64,000 nt of DNA from Rhizobium bangladeshense (GCF_001662075.1 NZ_LYPL01000005.1:124001-188000); one strand, 5' to 3'; positions 10,389 to 21,139 are shown, counted from the stretch's first letter. The notes: generated by a model not told the origin, from the sequence alone. Numbers and translations: made by a program.

Positions 10389-12847
10389 CCGGCTCTCCAG
10401 ATTTCGTCTGCATATTGCCTGATCGTGCGGTCAGAAGAGAACCAGCCCATCCGCGCCGTATTGTTGATCGTCTTGGTGTACCAGTCGGACTGGTTGGTCC
10501 AGATCTGGTCGACGTCGCGCTGAGCCTGGGCGTAGGCGTCGAAATCGGCGGCGACCATGAACCAGTCGTGCGAATAGATGCCGTCGATCAGCGCCGTGTA
10601 GCGGTTGCGATCATCGGGCGAGAAGACGCCGGAGCCGATGGCGGAGAGAGCCTGCGAGAGTTCGCGCGAGCCCTCGATGATGGCGCGGGGATTGTGGCCG
10701 TCGCTGCGGACCTTGGCAACCTCGTCGGCCCTGAGGCCGAAAATGACGATGTTGTCTTCGCCGACATTGTCGCGCATCTCGACATTGGCGCCGTCGAGCG
10801 TGCCGATCGTCAGCGCTCCGTTGAGGCCGAACTTCATGTTGCCGGTGCCGGATGCCTCCATGCCGGCGGTCGAGATCTGCTCGGAGAGGTCGGCGGCCGG
10901 AACCATGACCTCGGCGAGCGAGACATTGTAGTTCGGCACGAAGACGACCTTCAGCAGGCCGCGCACCGACGGGTCGTTGTTGATGGTGCGGGCGACGTCG
11001 TTGATCAGCTTGATGATCAGCTTGGCGTTGTAGTAGCTCGGCGCCGCCTTGCCGGCGAAGAGTTTGACACGCGGCACCCAGTCCATTTCAGGATGCGAGC
11101 GGATCTGGTCATAGAGGGCGACGGCTTCGATGATGTTCAGCAGTTGACGCTTATATTCGTGGATGCGCTTGATCTGGATATCGAACATCGCCGACGGATC
11201 GAGCTTTACACCCATGCGGCTGGCGACGAGGTTGGAGAGCGCCACCTTGTTGGCCCGCTTTATCGCTGCGAATTTCTGCTGAAAGCTCGGATCGGAAGCA
11301 TGCGCCTCGAGCGGGCGCAGCTTTTCGGCATCATCGAGGAACTCGTCGCCGATCGCCTCGCGGATCAGACCGGTGAGGCCGGGATTGCACTGCTGCAGCC
11401 AGCGGCGCGGCGTGATGCCGTTGGTCTTGTTGTTGATGCGGTCGGGATAGAGCTTGTGCAGATCGGCAAAGACCGTGACCTTCATCAGATCGGTGTGCAG
11501 GGCCGAGACGCCGTTGATCGAATGCGAGCCGATGAAGGCGAGGTTGCCCATGCGCACGCGACGGTCGCCGCTTTCTTCGATCAGCGAGATCGAGCGGATT
11601 TCGCTGTCGGAAAAGTTCTTGGTCTTGCGGGCATCGAGCAGGATCTTGGCGTTGATCGCATAGACGATCTGCATGTGGCGCGGCAGCAGGCGCTCGAACA
11701 GCGGCACCGGCCAGCTTTCCAGCGCTTCGGGCAGAAGCGTGTGATTGGTATAGGAGAAGGTGTGGCGGGTGATCTCCCAGGCCTGTTCGAAATCCATGCC
11801 GTGCACGTCGCAGAGCAGACGCACGAGTTCGGCGACCGAGACGGCGGGATGGGTGTCGTTCAATTGGATCGCTACCTTGTCCGGCAGCGAGGTGAAATCA
11901 TCATATTGCTGCAGGTGGCGGCGCAGGATGTCCTGCAGCGAAGCGGACGAGAAGAAGAATTCCTGACGCAGGCGCAATTCCTGACCGGCCGAGGTTGCGT
12001 CGGCCGGATAGAGAACCCGGGTCAGACTTTCGGCCTTGTTGCTTTCGCGCAGCGCGCCGATGTGGTCGCCGGCATTGAAGGCATCGAGCAGGATCGGATC
12101 GATCGGCTGCGCCGACCAGAGGCGTAGCGTGTTGACGCGTTTGCCGCGCCAGCCGACGGCCGGCGTGTCGAAGGCGGCGGCGATGACGCGCTCGGCCGGT
12201 TTCCAGACGTAGCGCGGCTGGTCGTCATGGGTGGTGATGAATTCGACGGAACCGCCAAAGCCGATTTCATAGGAGCTCTCGCGACGCTCGAACTCCCACG
12301 GATTGCCGTGGGCGAGCCAGTTTTCGGGCAGTTCCACCTGCCAGCCGTCGGCCAGCTGCTGGCGAAAGAGGCCATGGACATAGCGGATACCGTAGCCATA
12401 GGCCGGGACGTCGACGGTCGCCATGCTCTCCATGAAACAGGCGGCGAGACGACCGAGGCCGCCATTGCCGAGTGCGGCATCCGGCTCAAGTCCGGCGATG
12501 ACGTTGACATCGACGCCGAGCGAGGCGAGCGCATCGCGCACCTCTTCCATCAGGCCGAGATTCGAGATGGCGTCGCGCATCAGGCGGCCGATCAGGAATT
12601 CGAGAGATAGATAGTAGACGCGCTTGGCGCCCGTCGCATAGACCTCACGGGTGGAGGCCATCCACTTGTCGATGATGCGGTCGCGCACTACCAGAATCGT
12701 CGCCGTCAGCCAGTCATGCGGCTTTGCCACCTTGGCGTCCTTGCCGATGCGGTAGGTCAGACGTTCGATGATTTCTTCAGCGAGAATTTCCGGCCTTGAA
12801 CTGCGGGGAGCGGGAGAAGGGATAACCGGCTTGGAAACGGTATTCAT
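10385..12847 (-). CDS. glgP: Glycogen/maltodextrin phosphorylase
   Basis: This 820-residue GT35 phosphorylase carries the pyridoxal-phosphate lysine in the conserved EASGTGNMKFGLNGALTIG segment near residue 670. It also has the RRWLQQCNPGL and HEYKRQLLN family blocks. It releases glucose-1-phosphate from glycogen ends. It is the first gene of the minus-strand glycogen operon, and the next gene glgB overlaps by 4 bases. The ~60 residue N-terminal stretch before TYRIGKD is proline-rich and variable in the family. Synthesis and breakdown enzymes are therefore probably co-transcribed, as known in Agrobacterium. Confidence 0.97.
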   Translation of the reverse strand: MNTVSKPVIPSPAPRSSRPEILAEEIIERLTYRIGKDAKVAKPHDWLTATILVVRDRIIDKWMASTREVYATGAKRVYYLSLEFLIGRLMRDAISNLGLMEEVRDALASLGVDVNVIAGLEPDAALGNGGLGRLAACFMESMATVDVPAYGYGIRYVHGLFRQQLADGWQVELPENWLAHGNPWEFERRESSYEIGFGGSVEFITTHDDQPRYVWKPAERVIAAAFDTPAVGWRGKRVNTLRLWSAQPIDPILLDAFNAGDHIGALRESNKAESLTRVLYPADATSAGQELRLRQEFFFSSASLQDILRRHLQQYDDFTSLPDKVAIQLNDTHPAVSVAELVRLLCDVHGMDFEQAWEITRHTFSYTNHTLLPEALESWPVPLFERLLPRHMQIVYAINAKILLDARKTKNFSDSEIRSISLIEESGDRRVRMGNLAFIGSHSINGVSALHTDLMKVTVFADLHKLYPDRINNKTNGITPRRWLQQCNPGLTGLIREAIGDEFLDDAEKLRPLEAHASDPSFQQKFAAIKRANKVALSNLVASRMGVKLDPSAMFDIQIKRIHEYKRQLLNIIEAVALYDQIRSHPEMDWVPRVKLFAGKAAPSYYNAKLIIKLINDVARTINNDPSVRGLLKVVFVPNYNVSLAEVMVPAADLSEQISTAGMEASGTGNMKFGLNGALTIGTLDGANVEMRDNVGEDNIVIFGLRADEVAKVRSDGHNPRAIIEGSRELSQALSAIGSGVFSPDDRNRYTALIDGIYSHDWFMVAADFDAYAQAQRDVDQIWTNQSDWYTKTINNTARMGWFSSDRTIRQYADEIWRAG

Positions 12848-13061
12848 GGTCAGATCTCGCCAATTTTAATTTGGTTTCAGGGTGTTATGCCTGATTTAAT
12901 CGATTTGTCGCTTGCGCGGACCACAGTTTATGCATCGTTAGGAAGCACTTGCAACAAAGGATTTGGGCAAACGAAAAATTTGCGAAACCTTCATATTCAC
13001 GGGGTTCGAGCGGATTGATTACAAACGTTTTTCCCGATCGGATGGATGGGTAGCGATCACG
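12848..13061 (-). promoter_or_regulatory. Upstream region of the glycogen operon
   Basis: These ~210 bases hold no credible gene. On the minus strand a possible promoter is TTGCAA (12949-12954) followed about 17 bases later by ATAAAC (12926-12931), which leaves a leader of about 70 bases before glgP. The region is AT-richer than its surroundings. No known operator was recognised. Confidence 0.35.
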
Positions 13062-13097
13062 AAAAGCCGCGCCGGTTTGTTCCGGCGCGGCTTTTTT
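13062..13097 (-). terminator. Strong intrinsic terminator, likely bidirectional
   Basis: AAAAGCCGCGCCGG and CCGGCGCGGCTTTTTT form a perfect 14-base stem around a TTTGTT loop. It sits 25 bases past the stop of the minus-strand TadG-like gene at 13123. On the minus strand it ends in four T residues and on the plus strand in six, so it could stop transcription from either side and insulates the glg promoter. Confidence 0.85.
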
Positions 13098-13122
13098 GAT
13101 CGGCTTTCGACTGGCGGTATCG

Positions 13123-14352
13123 TCAGTTCGTCAGGCGCGTTACCTGTGCGGAGGCCTTCGCTCCGATCGCCTTGAACGCGGCGAGTAGGTCTTCCATTTT
13201 TTCCGCCTGGAAATAGTGGGAGCCGTCTGAGGCGCAATACTGCAGCAGCGCTTGTCCGCCCGGGGGCGCCATGAAGGCGATCGTATAGATCTCGATGCCC
13301 TTAGACTTGGCAGTGTCGCATGTCGCCTTGGTCAGCGTGTCATATGAACGGCCGCCGCTGCTGTCGTTGTTATTGTCGCCGTCCGTCATGAAGACGATGT
13401 ACTTCTTGGGTATCTGGCCGGTCTTCAGCTTGTGGGCGGAATCTTCGGCGTCGTTCCCTGCGGCATTCTTAGCGACCAACGACGTGTAAGCCGTGTTCAT
13501 TGCGCCGCTTGAATTCGTGCCGCCATTCGCCTGAAGTGCGTTGACATAGCTGGTTACACCGGTAATTCCCCAGGCGAGGCTGCTAGCTGGGTATTCAATG
13601 ATATCGTAGGATACTGCGCCTGTGCGTACATATTCGGCATTAGGATCGGCGCTATTGAGCTGAGCAAAAAGATTGCCCGCGGCGAGCTTCAGAGCTTCTA
13701 TTTTTGTGTAATAACGCGTACGCGTGCCGGTGCAGGTGTCGTAGACTGTCTTACCTTTGTTGTTGAGGTGAGGGTTGCATTTATAGGTGTATGATTCCGT
13801 CGTCACGGTGGTGGTAGGCTCTCCCATCGACCCCGATTTATCGAGTGCGAGGAACATAGAGATCGAGCCTTGGGTCTGTGAATGGCCGCCGACCGTCGTG
13901 CCTGATGTCGAAAGGTGCTGCGTGGTGAAGCCGACCGCCTGCATCAGCGGATTGACCGTCAGGTCGTAGCTCGGCGAAACCGTCACCTGGTAGGATGTCG
14001 AATTTCCCGATGTGTTTGTCTGCACGCTAACGCCCGTCGCGCTTTTAATATCGACGCCGCTTTGCAGATAATTCGCCATTTGCCCCGCGACGAAATTCCG
14101 CGCGAAGGCTTCGGCCTGAGAGGATTGGATCGTGCCATTCGCCAGCGCGGTGGCGGTGGCAAGCGCCGCCGAATCGGCGGCTTCCTGCAGTTGCTGCTTG
14201 GAGAGCAACATATCGCCAACATGGACCGCCATGCCGGCAGCGCCGAGAAGAACCGGCGTCAAAACCGCCGTCATGATACCGAAATTACCGCCTCGATCGC
14301 TGAACATGCGACGCAGGCAGGGAAGCAAAATGGAGGTGCTCATCATGTTCAC
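13123..14352 (-). CDS. TadG-like pilus-associated protein with von Willebrand A domain
   Basis: The 409-residue protein begins with a short cytoplasmic stretch followed by RGGNFGIMTAVLTPVLLGAAGMAVHVGDML, the hydrophobic TadE/TadG-like N-terminal helix that anchors it in the inner membrane. SKQQLQEAADSAALATATAL is the usual continuation. A vWA domain follows from about residue 165, with a MIDAS-type LALDKSGSMG and IVFMTDGDNNND. The rest would be periplasmic. The longest frame starts at a GTG; ATG codons at 14346 and 14343 are equally possible. It stands alone, without cpa/tad pilus genes nearby, and is followed by a strong terminator. Confidence 0.8.
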   Translation of the reverse strand: MNMMSTSILLPCLRRMFSDRGGNFGIMTAVLTPVLLGAAGMAVHVGDMLLSKQQLQEAADSAALATATALANGTIQSSQAEAFARNFVAGQMANYLQSGVDIKSATGVSVQTNTSGNSTSYQVTVSPSYDLTVNPLMQAVGFTTQHLSTSGTTVGGHSQTQGSISMFLALDKSGSMGEPTTTVTTESYTYKCNPHLNNKGKTVYDTCTGTRTRYYTKIEALKLAAGNLFAQLNSADPNAEYVRTGAVSYDIIEYPASSLAWGITGVTSYVNALQANGGTNSSGAMNTAYTSLVAKNAAGNDAEDSAHKLKTGQIPKKYIVFMTDGDNNNDSSGGRSYDTLTKATCDTAKSKGIEIYTIAFMAPPGGQALLQYCASDGSHYFQAEKMEDLLAAFKAIGAKASAQVTRLTN

Positions 14353-14462
14353 CCAACTGGAAACCCTGTCAGGTGATTAACGCATGCTGGTTCTTTACGG
14401 CGACCTTACGGCGTCAATAGAATTTTAACGAATCGCCGGTTTTTTCCAGTTTTGGGATTGGC

Positions 14463-15350
14463 TTATTTCAGCGGGATCACGTCGACCGCCTGGACCGCGC
14501 GCTGGCCGCCATAGCTTTTCAACACACCGATAACGGGGACGACGTCGGAATAATCGCGTCCATAGGCGACGACGATGTGGTCGGTGCCGGCGGGGATGTC
14601 GTTGGTCGGGTCGAGCTCGATCCAGCCGATCGTCTCGCCGCACCAGATCCTGACCCAGGCATGCATGGCATCGGCCCCTTCCAGCCGTTCCTTGCCAGGC
14701 GGCGGGATGGTGCGCAGGAAGCCGGAGACGTAACCTGCCGGAATGCCGAGGCTTCGCAGCGCCAGGGTCATGATGTGGGTAAAATCCTGGCAGACGCCGC
14801 GCTTCAGCTTGAAAGCCTCGAGCGGCGTCGTGTCGACCGTCGTCGCGTCGGGATCGTAGGTGAAATCCTTGTTGATGCGGGTGCAGAGCGCATGGGCGAT
14901 CTGCATCGCCGTCAGATCGGGCTTGGCGCAGCTTCGTGCATAGTCGGCGATCTCGCGCGTCTGCGTCAGGCGCGGGCTGTCGCCGAGAAAGTGGTGCGGC
15001 GAATCCGGCGCCAGCGACCAGATGCCTGCTATCTCCTCGGGCAGGTTGGCAAGCAGCGGCGAGAAATCGGCGGCGATCGGCTGGCTCTCGACCTGCACGC
15101 GGGCCTGCATGCGAATATCGAGCGCCTCGTGCGGCGCGCGCAGCATGAAGGAGGTGGCGGGGTGTTGAAAGAAATCGGCGAAATGCGACTGCTCGTCCGG
15201 CGTCGGCGAAATCGTGATGGAACCGGCGACCAGGCGTTGCCGGTTGGTCAGCGACAGCGGCATCAGGCGCATGATATGGCGAGCGCCGGATGCCGGGACG
15301 TCGTAGATGTAACTCATGCGGAGCGAGAGGTCGTAAAGCACTGCCGTCAC
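14463..15350 (-). CDS. Transglutaminase-like cysteine peptidase
   Basis: The 295-residue protein has an N-terminal beta-rich domain (residues 1-130, the bacterial transglutaminase N-terminal type). The catalytic core has Cys near 185 (KRGVCQDFTHIM), His near 228 (DAMHAWVRIW) and Asp near 245 (IELDPTND), a complete triad. No signal peptide is visible, so it should be cytoplasmic. It starts inside the stop of the ATP-grasp/alpha-E gene (4-base overlap), so it is translationally coupled. In published comparative analyses such proteins occur with ATP-grasp, alpha-E and amidoligase partners and are predicted to cleave or transfer peptide tags. The substrate is unknown. Confidence 0.88.
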   Translation of the reverse strand: MTAVLYDLSLRMSYIYDVPASGARHIMRLMPLSLTNRQRLVAGSITISPTPDEQSHFADFFQHPATSFMLRAPHEALDIRMQARVQVESQPIAADFSPLLANLPEEIAGIWSLAPDSPHHFLGDSPRLTQTREIADYARSCAKPDLTAMQIAHALCTRINKDFTYDPDATTVDTTPLEAFKLKRGVCQDFTHIMTLALRSLGIPAGYVSGFLRTIPPPGKERLEGADAMHAWVRIWCGETIGWIELDPTNDIPAGTDHIVVAYGRDYSDVVPVIGVLKSYGGQRAVQAVDVIPLK

Positions 15351-17767
15351 CCGAGATAGGTCTGGGCGAGCAGGTCGGAAAGCTGCTCCAATTCGCGTTC
15401 GAACCGCTGATAGACCTCAGGCCCCATGCCCTCCGGCGTCATTACCGCCAGACCGGAATGAAGCCGCATCGCCTCGCGGTAGAAGGGCGACATCTGGCCG
15501 TTGATCAGGGCATTCGGCAATTGCTCGACCTCGTGGTGGATCTCGTTCACCTGGAAGAGCACCGAGCGCGGGTTGAGCGGATCTAGCGCCAAGAGGTCGG
15601 TGACCGTCAGCCGCGCCGTATTGACGTTGTAGCGGCGGCGGTGGGTCATGACGCTGTCGCCGATCTCCAGCAGCATGTCGAGCGCGCCGTCGGGTGCTTC
15701 CGGGCCGGACATGTGGCCGAGGAGGCGGGTCATGTGCAGGCCGCGCTCAATATAGCGGCCGAGCGAGAGGAAGCGCCAACCCATGAAGCGATACATGTTC
15801 TCGTGCACGAGGCCGGCAAAACCGGCGAGCTTGCGCAGAAGAATGGTCATCGCGTGGCTGGCGTCGTCGCCGGCAGTGACGGTGACACGGAAACGGCGGG
15901 CGGTCTTGGCGAGATCGTTGAGCGCCAGCCAGCCATCCGGCGAGAAACGGTCGCGAATGTTGCTCGCCGAATAAACTGCGCTTTCGATGTTGCGCAAAAG
16001 CGTTTCCGGCACTGCCTCGGCAGTATCAATATCGACGGCGGCGAGATAGGCCGAGACATCGGCGAGCAGCGGCTGGCTCGGATCGGCGGCCTCGGCATAA
16101 CGCGCATGCCAGGCGCGCAGGATGCGCAACGCCCCTTCGGCGCGTTCGATGTAGCGGCCGAGCCAGAACAGGTTGTCGGCCGCCCGGCTCGGCAGGCTGC
16201 CGGGCATGTTGCGGGTGAAGCTGCCTTCGGCCGGCAGCAGCGTGTGACGCTCGACCGGTTTGTCGCTGACGATCCATACATCGGCGGCCGCGCCGCCCGA
16301 CTGCATGGCGATCGCCGCGACATCGGCGCCGGAGCCGATGCGGGCAAAACCGCCGGGCATGATCTGCCAGCCGTTTGCGGTGCGGGCGGCGAAGACGCGC
16401 AGCGACATCGGCCGCGGCACCAGCTTGCCGTCCACCCAGGCGGGCGTCGTCGAGAGTGTGACGACCTCCTGGCCGACCAGCTTGGGTCCGTCCGAACTCA
16501 GCCAATCGGTGATGGAATCCCTAGCGGTCGCCCGCAGCGACGAGCCGAGCACGGACTCGCCGTCGTCATCGAAGAAGGGCGCCCGGGAATAGGCCGGGCC
16601 GATCACCATCTTCTCGATATTCTTGGCGACGTGCTCGCGCTCTTCCTCCTGGCCGCACCACCAGGTCGCAATCGAGGGCAGCCGCAGATCCTGCCCCAAC
16701 AGACGGCGGCAGATGGTCGGCATGAAGGCCAGAAGCGCCCGGGTTTCGAGAATGCCGGTGCCGAGCGCATTGACGATGGTGACGCTTTCGGTGCGCAAGG
16801 CTTCGACCAGGCCGGGCGTGCCGATATGCGAATTCTGGTTCAACTCCAGCGGGTCGGCGAAGGCGGAATCGAGACGGCGCCAGAGCACGCCGATCGGCTT
16901 CAGGCCGGCGACGGTGCGCACCATCACGCGGCCTTTGACGACGGTCAGATCCTCGCCCTCGAGCAGCATGAAGCCGAGATAACGGGCAATATAGGCATGC
17001 TCGTAATAGGTCTCGTTGGCCGGGCCCGGCGTCAGCACGGCGATGCGGTCGTCGCCGGAATGTTTCATGCCCTGCAGCGCATCGCGGAAGGCGCCGAAGA
17101 AGGAGGCGAGGCGGTGGACCGGGGTTTCGGCGTAGATGTCCGAGAAGGCGCGGGTGGTGGCGACGCGGCTTTCCAGCGCGAAACCGGCGCCCGACGGCGC
17201 CTGCGTCCTGTCGGCGAGCACCCACCAGTTGCCGTCAGGCCCGCGGCCGATCTCGAAAGCGCAGAAATGCAGGTAGTGGCCGGATGCAGGTCTGATGCCG
17301 GAGAGCGGGCGCTGGAATTCGGGATTGGCGGCGATCAGCGCCGGCGGCAGGACCCCTTCCTCCACCAGCCGGTTGTCGCCATAGATATCGGCGACGATCG
17401 CTTCCAACAGATCGGCGCGCTGGACGAGGCCCGCCGACAGCGCCTGCCATTCGCGCTCGTCGATCAGCACCGGGATATGCGAGATCGGCCAGGCGCGTTC
17501 GCCGGTGCCCTTGCTGCCATAGGCGCGGTAGAAGACGCCGGCATCTCTGAGGTAGCGGTCGGCGCGGGCGAAACGTTCGGCGAGATCCTTTTCCGGCATT
17601 GCGATCAGATGCGAGAGGAAACGCTGCCAGACGGGGCGGACGACGCCATTGTTGTCGACCATCTCGTCGGCGGTGCCGGGAAGCGGCGCATAGTCGAAGG
17701 ACGCATCCTTGCCGATGCGAACCTCTGCCTCACCCTTGCGCTCCGCTGCGGGCCTTTTACCCATCAA
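15347..17767 (-). CDS. Fusion of circularly permuted ATP-grasp and alpha-E domain
   Basis: The 806-residue protein joins two units that are often separate genes. Residues ~70-480 are the circularly permuted type 2 ATP-grasp, with YRAYGSKGTGERAWPISHIPVLI, LTPGPANETYYEHAYIARYLG and VNALGTGILETRA. Residues ~520-800 are the all-helical alpha-E domain, with NLFWLGRYIERAEGALRILR. The family is predicted to form peptide bonds using ATP. The neighbours on both sides are transglutaminase-type proteins and the genes overlap or nearly touch, so the products probably act together. The exact start is uncertain (ATGATG at the 5' end). The function is inferred from domains only. Confidence 0.87.
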   Translation of the reverse strand: MMGKRPAAERKGEAEVRIGKDASFDYAPLPGTADEMVDNNGVVRPVWQRFLSHLIAMPEKDLAERFARADRYLRDAGVFYRAYGSKGTGERAWPISHIPVLIDEREWQALSAGLVQRADLLEAIVADIYGDNRLVEEGVLPPALIAANPEFQRPLSGIRPASGHYLHFCAFEIGRGPDGNWWVLADRTQAPSGAGFALESRVATTRAFSDIYAETPVHRLASFFGAFRDALQGMKHSGDDRIAVLTPGPANETYYEHAYIARYLGFMLLEGEDLTVVKGRVMVRTVAGLKPIGVLWRRLDSAFADPLELNQNSHIGTPGLVEALRTESVTIVNALGTGILETRALLAFMPTICRRLLGQDLRLPSIATWWCGQEEEREHVAKNIEKMVIGPAYSRAPFFDDDGESVLGSSLRATARDSITDWLSSDGPKLVGQEVVTLSTTPAWVDGKLVPRPMSLRVFAARTANGWQIMPGGFARIGSGADVAAIAMQSGGAAADVWIVSDKPVERHTLLPAEGSFTRNMPGSLPSRAADNLFWLGRYIERAEGALRILRAWHARYAEAADPSQPLLADVSAYLAAVDIDTAEAVPETLLRNIESAVYSASNIRDRFSPDGWLALNDLAKTARRFRVTVTAGDDASHAMTILLRKLAGFAGLVHENMYRFMGWRFLSLGRYIERGLHMTRLLGHMSGPEAPDGALDMLLEIGDSVMTHRRRYNVNTARLTVTDLLALDPLNPRSVLFQVNEIHHEVEQLPNALINGQMSPFYREAMRLHSGLAVMTPEGMGPEVYQRFERELEQLSDLLAQTYLG

Positions 17768-17812
17768 AACTCACATCCCAACCCCGGCCTCAGCCCTTGG
17801 CCTCGATCCGGC

Positions 17813-20800
17813 TCAAATTCCGACGGGCCGCCGCAGATCCAGCGTCAGCGGGAAATCAAGCGAACCCGTCTCGGCGCGCGGGATATAACCGCCTGCCGTA
17901 TGCCCCCACGGTTCGAAGCGGGCGAGCCGCCTTGCTTCCGCCTCGTTGCCGTTGACCGGGAAGGTGTCATAGGTCCGGCCGCCCGGATGGGCAACATGAT
18001 AGATGCAGCCGCCGATCGAACGCTTCGACCATGTATCATAAATGTCAAATGTCAAAGGTGTGTTGACCGGCAGCACGGGGTGCAGGCCCGAAGCCGGCTG
18101 CCATGCCTTGTAGCGGACGCCGGCGACCGATACGCCGGAGGTGCCGGTCGGCGTCAGCGGCACGATGCGGCCGTTGCAGGTAACGGTGTAGCGCGCCATA
18201 TTGCTGGTTTCGAACCGCACCTGAAGCCGCTCGACGGAGGAGTCGACGTAGCGCACGGTGCCGCCGACCGCGCCTTCCTCACCCATGACATGCCAAGGCT
18301 CCAGCGCCTGGCGCAGTTCCAGCTTCGAGCCCTCGTATTCGACTTCGCCGCAGAAGGGGAAGCGGAATTCGAGTTGGGCCTTGAACCATTCCGGGTTGAG
18401 GTCGAAGCCGTTTTCGCGAAGATCGGCGAGCACGTCGAGGAAATCGGCCCAGACGAAATGCGGCAGCATGAAGCGGTCGTGCAGGGTCGTGCCCCAGCGG
18501 ACGAACTTGCCGTTGACCGGGTTGACCCAGAAGCGGGCGATCAGCGCGCGCACCAGCAATTGCTGGGCAAGCGACATGCGTGCGTTCGGCGGCATCTCGA
18601 AGCCGCGGAACTCGATGAGGCCGAGCCTGCCGGTCGGGCCGTCGGGCGAAAACAGCTTGTCGATGCAAATCTCGGCGCGGTGGGTGTTGCCGGTGACATC
18701 GGTCAAGAGATTGCGGAACAGGCGGTCGACGAGCCATGGCAGCGGCGGCTGACCGCGGCCGGGAGCCGCGATCTGCGCCATGGCGATCTCCAGCTCGTAG
18801 AGGCTGTCGTGGCGAGCCTCGTCGATGCGCGGCGCCTGGCTGGTCGGGCCGATGAACATGCCGGAGAAGAGGTAGGAGAGCGAGGGGTGGCGCTGCCAGT
18901 GGAGGACGACGCTCTTCAACAGATCCGGACGGCGCAGGAACGGGCTGTTGTTCGGATTGGCGCTGCCGACGACGACATGGTTGCCGCCGCCAGTGCCGGT
19001 ATGACGGCCGTCGATCATGAATTTGTCGGCGCCGAGCCGGGTGGCGCGCGCCTCCTCGTAAATTGCCGTGGTGATATCGACGCAATCCTTCCAGTTGGAT
19101 GCCGGATGGATGTTGACCTCGATGACGCCGGGATCCGGGGCGACGCGGATGACGTTGATGCGCTCGTCCTGCGGCGGCGGATAACCTTCGATATGGACGG
19201 GAAGCTTGAGCTCGGCGGCAGCGTTTTCGGCAGCGGCGATCAGCTCAAGATAATCCTCGATCCGCTCGACCGGCGGCATGAAGACGCAGAGCCTGCCGTC
19301 ACGCGGCTCGACCGACATGGCGGTGCGCACGGCGCCGCCGATTTCTCCGAGCGTCTGTTCGATCCGGCTGCGATTGTTCTCGCCGGCGTGGAAGGAGGCT
19401 TCCGGCATGGCGCGGCCGGCCGGTACGAAAACGTCAGGCAGCGGTTCGCGCGGGATCGTCGGATCGGCGGGATGGATATAGGGATAGCGTGCCGGGGGGA
19501 CATAGGGCAGGGTGCCGAGCGGCAGGCGGTAGCCGATCGGGCTGTCGCCAGGCACAAGGAAGATCCTGCCGCGGCGGGTGCGCCATTTCTCGCTGACCCA
19601 GACCCGGCTTTCGGCGGCCCTGGCGTTCCATGCCTGGACCGGAAGGATGTAACCGGTGGGGACGGTGAGGCCACGATCGAAGACGCGGGCGATGCGGTTG
19701 CGTTCCTCGGGATCCTTCAGCTTCGAATTCGCCGGATCGACATTGTCGGGAAGATTGCCTTCCTTGATGATCCAGTCGGCCGGATCCTCAAAGGCCGGCT
19801 GCACCATGTCGGGCTTGATCGCCAGTTCTTTTGCGATCGCCGTCAGCAGCTTTTCGGCATCCTCGGCCGCGACACCGGTATCCCTGCCTTCGGCGGCGAC
19901 CAGATCGAGGTTCTGCCAGATCGGCTTGCCGTCGCGGCGCCAGTAGAGCGAGAAGGTCCAGCGCGGCAGGCTTTCGCCCGGATACCATTTTCCCTGGCCG
20001 TAATGCAGAAAGCCGCCGGGAGCGAAGCGCTCCTGCAGCCGGCGGATCAGGCTGTCGGCCTTTTCGCGCTTGGTCGGGCCGACGGCGGCGGTGTTCCACT
20101 CTTCGGACTGGAAGTCGTCGATCGAAACGAAGGTCGGCTCGCCGCCCATCGTCAGGTGTACGTCCTCGGCTTCGAGGACACGGTCGACCTTCTCGCCGAG
20201 TTCGTTGAGCTCCTCCCAGCTTTCGTCCGAGAAGGGCTTGGTGATGCGCGGATGTTCGGCGACGCGAGAGACCTTCATGTCGAAGGCGAATTCGGTTTCG
20301 GCCTCGCCGAAATACCCGCCGGAGATCGGCGCGGCATTACGGTAATGCGGCGTTGCGGCCAGCGGAATATGGCTTTCGCCGGTCAGGAGGCCGGAGGTCG
20401 GGTCGAGGCCGACCCAGCCGGCACCCGGCAGATAGACTTCCGCCCAGGCATGCAGATCGGTGAAATCGACTTCGGTGCCGGAGGGGCCGTCGAGCGCCTT
20501 CAGATCCGGCGTCAGCTGGATGAGATAACCGGAGACGAAGCGGGCGGCAAGGCCGAGATGACGCAGGATCTGGACGAGCAGCCAGCTGGTGTCGCGGCAC
20601 GAGCCCTTGGCTGTTTCCAGCGTTTCCTCCGGCGTCTGCACGCCGGCTTCCATGCGGATGACATAGCCGATCTGCCGCTGCAGGCGGGCATTCAGGCCGA
20701 CGACCATATCCACCGTCGACTGGCCGGGCGACCAGTCGAGCGTCGGCAGCAGCGCCTTCAGGCGCGGGCCGGCCGGCTCGGGCGTCATGTAGATCGACAG

Positions 20801-21139
20801 ATCCTCGCGGATCGTTTCGGGATAATCGAAGGGCCATTTGGTCGCTTCTTCTTCGACGAAGAAGTCGAACGGGTTGTAGACCGTCATGTCGGCGACGAGG
20901 TCGACCTCGATCTTGAACTCCGTTACCGGGTCCGGGAAGACGTAGCGGGCGAGATAGTTGCCGTAGGGATCCTGCTGCAGATTGATGAAGTGGTTGGAGG
21001 GCGTGACCTTCAGCGAGTGGCTGAGCACCCGCGTCTTCGAATGCGAGGCCGGTTTCAACCGGATAATCTGGGGGCCGAGGCGAACCGGCTTGTCATAGAT
21101 ATAATGCGTCAGGTGATAAATGCTGGCTTTGATCGACAT
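17813..21139 (-). CDS. Transglutaminase fused to DUF2126 putative amidoligase
   Basis: This large protein (1108 residues) starts with a transglutaminase N-terminal domain and a core with Cys near 177 ([11 protein letters not shown]), His near 229 (DLHAWAEVY) and Asp near 244 (VGLDPTSG). From about residue 290 onward it matches DUF2126, annotated in Pfam as a putative amidoligase; [15 protein letters not shown] and [16 protein letters not shown] are recognisable. It is the first gene of a three-gene set with the ATP-grasp/alpha-E fusion and a second transglutaminase, 45 bases upstream of the former. No signal peptide is seen. The pairing of ligase and peptidase modules suggests addition and removal of a peptide-like tag; this is inference. 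Confidence 0.88.
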   Translation of the reverse strand: MSIKASIYHLTHYIYDKPVRLGPQIIRLKPASHSKTRVLSHSLKVTPSNHFINLQQDPYGNYLARYVFPDPVTEFKIEVDLVADMTVYNPFDFFVEEEATKWPFDYPETIREDLSIYMTPEPAGPRLKALLPTLDWSPGQSTVDMVVGLNARLQRQIGYVIRMEAGVQTPEETLETAKGSCRDTSWLLVQILRHLGLAARFVSGYLIQLTPDLKALDGPSGTEVDFTDLHAWAEVYLPGAGWVGLDPTSGLLTGESHIPLAATPHYRNAAPISGGYFGEAETEFAFDMKVSRVAEHPRITKPFSDESWEELNELGEKVDRVLEAEDVHLTMGGEPTFVSIDDFQSEEWNTAAVGPTKREKADSLIRRLQERFAPGGFLHYGQGKWYPGESLPRWTFSLYWRRDGKPIWQNLDLVAAEGRDTGVAAEDAEKLLTAIAKELAIKPDMVQPAFEDPADWIIKEGNLPDNVDPANSKLKDPEERNRIARVFDRGLTVPTGYILPVQAWNARAAESRVWVSEKWRTRRGRIFLVPGDSPIGYRLPLGTLPYVPPARYPYIHPADPTIPREPLPDVFVPAGRAMPEASFHAGENNRSRIEQTLGEIGGAVRTAMSVEPRDGRLCVFMPPVERIEDYLELIAAAENAAAELKLPVHIEGYPPPQDERINVIRVAPDPGVIEVNIHPASNWKDCVDITTAIYEEARATRLGADKFMIDGRHTGTGGGNHVVVGSANPNNSPFLRRPDLLKSVVLHWQRHPSLSYLFSGMFIGPTSQAPRIDEARHDSLYELEIAMAQIAAPGRGQPPLPWLVDRLFRNLLTDVTGNTHRAEICIDKLFSPDGPTGRLGLIEFRGFEMPPNARMSLAQQLLVRALIARFWVNPVNGKFVRWGTTLHDRFMLPHFVWADFLDVLADLRENGFDLNPEWFKAQLEFRFPFCGEVEYEGSKLELRQALEPWHVMGEEGAVGGTVRYVDSSVERLQVRFETSNMARYTVTCNGRIVPLTPTGTSGVSVAGVRYKAWQPASGLHPVLPVNTPLTFDIYDTWSKRSIGGCIYHVAHPGGRTYDTFPVNGNEAEARRLARFEPWGHTAGGYIPRAETGSLDFPLTLDLRRPVGI

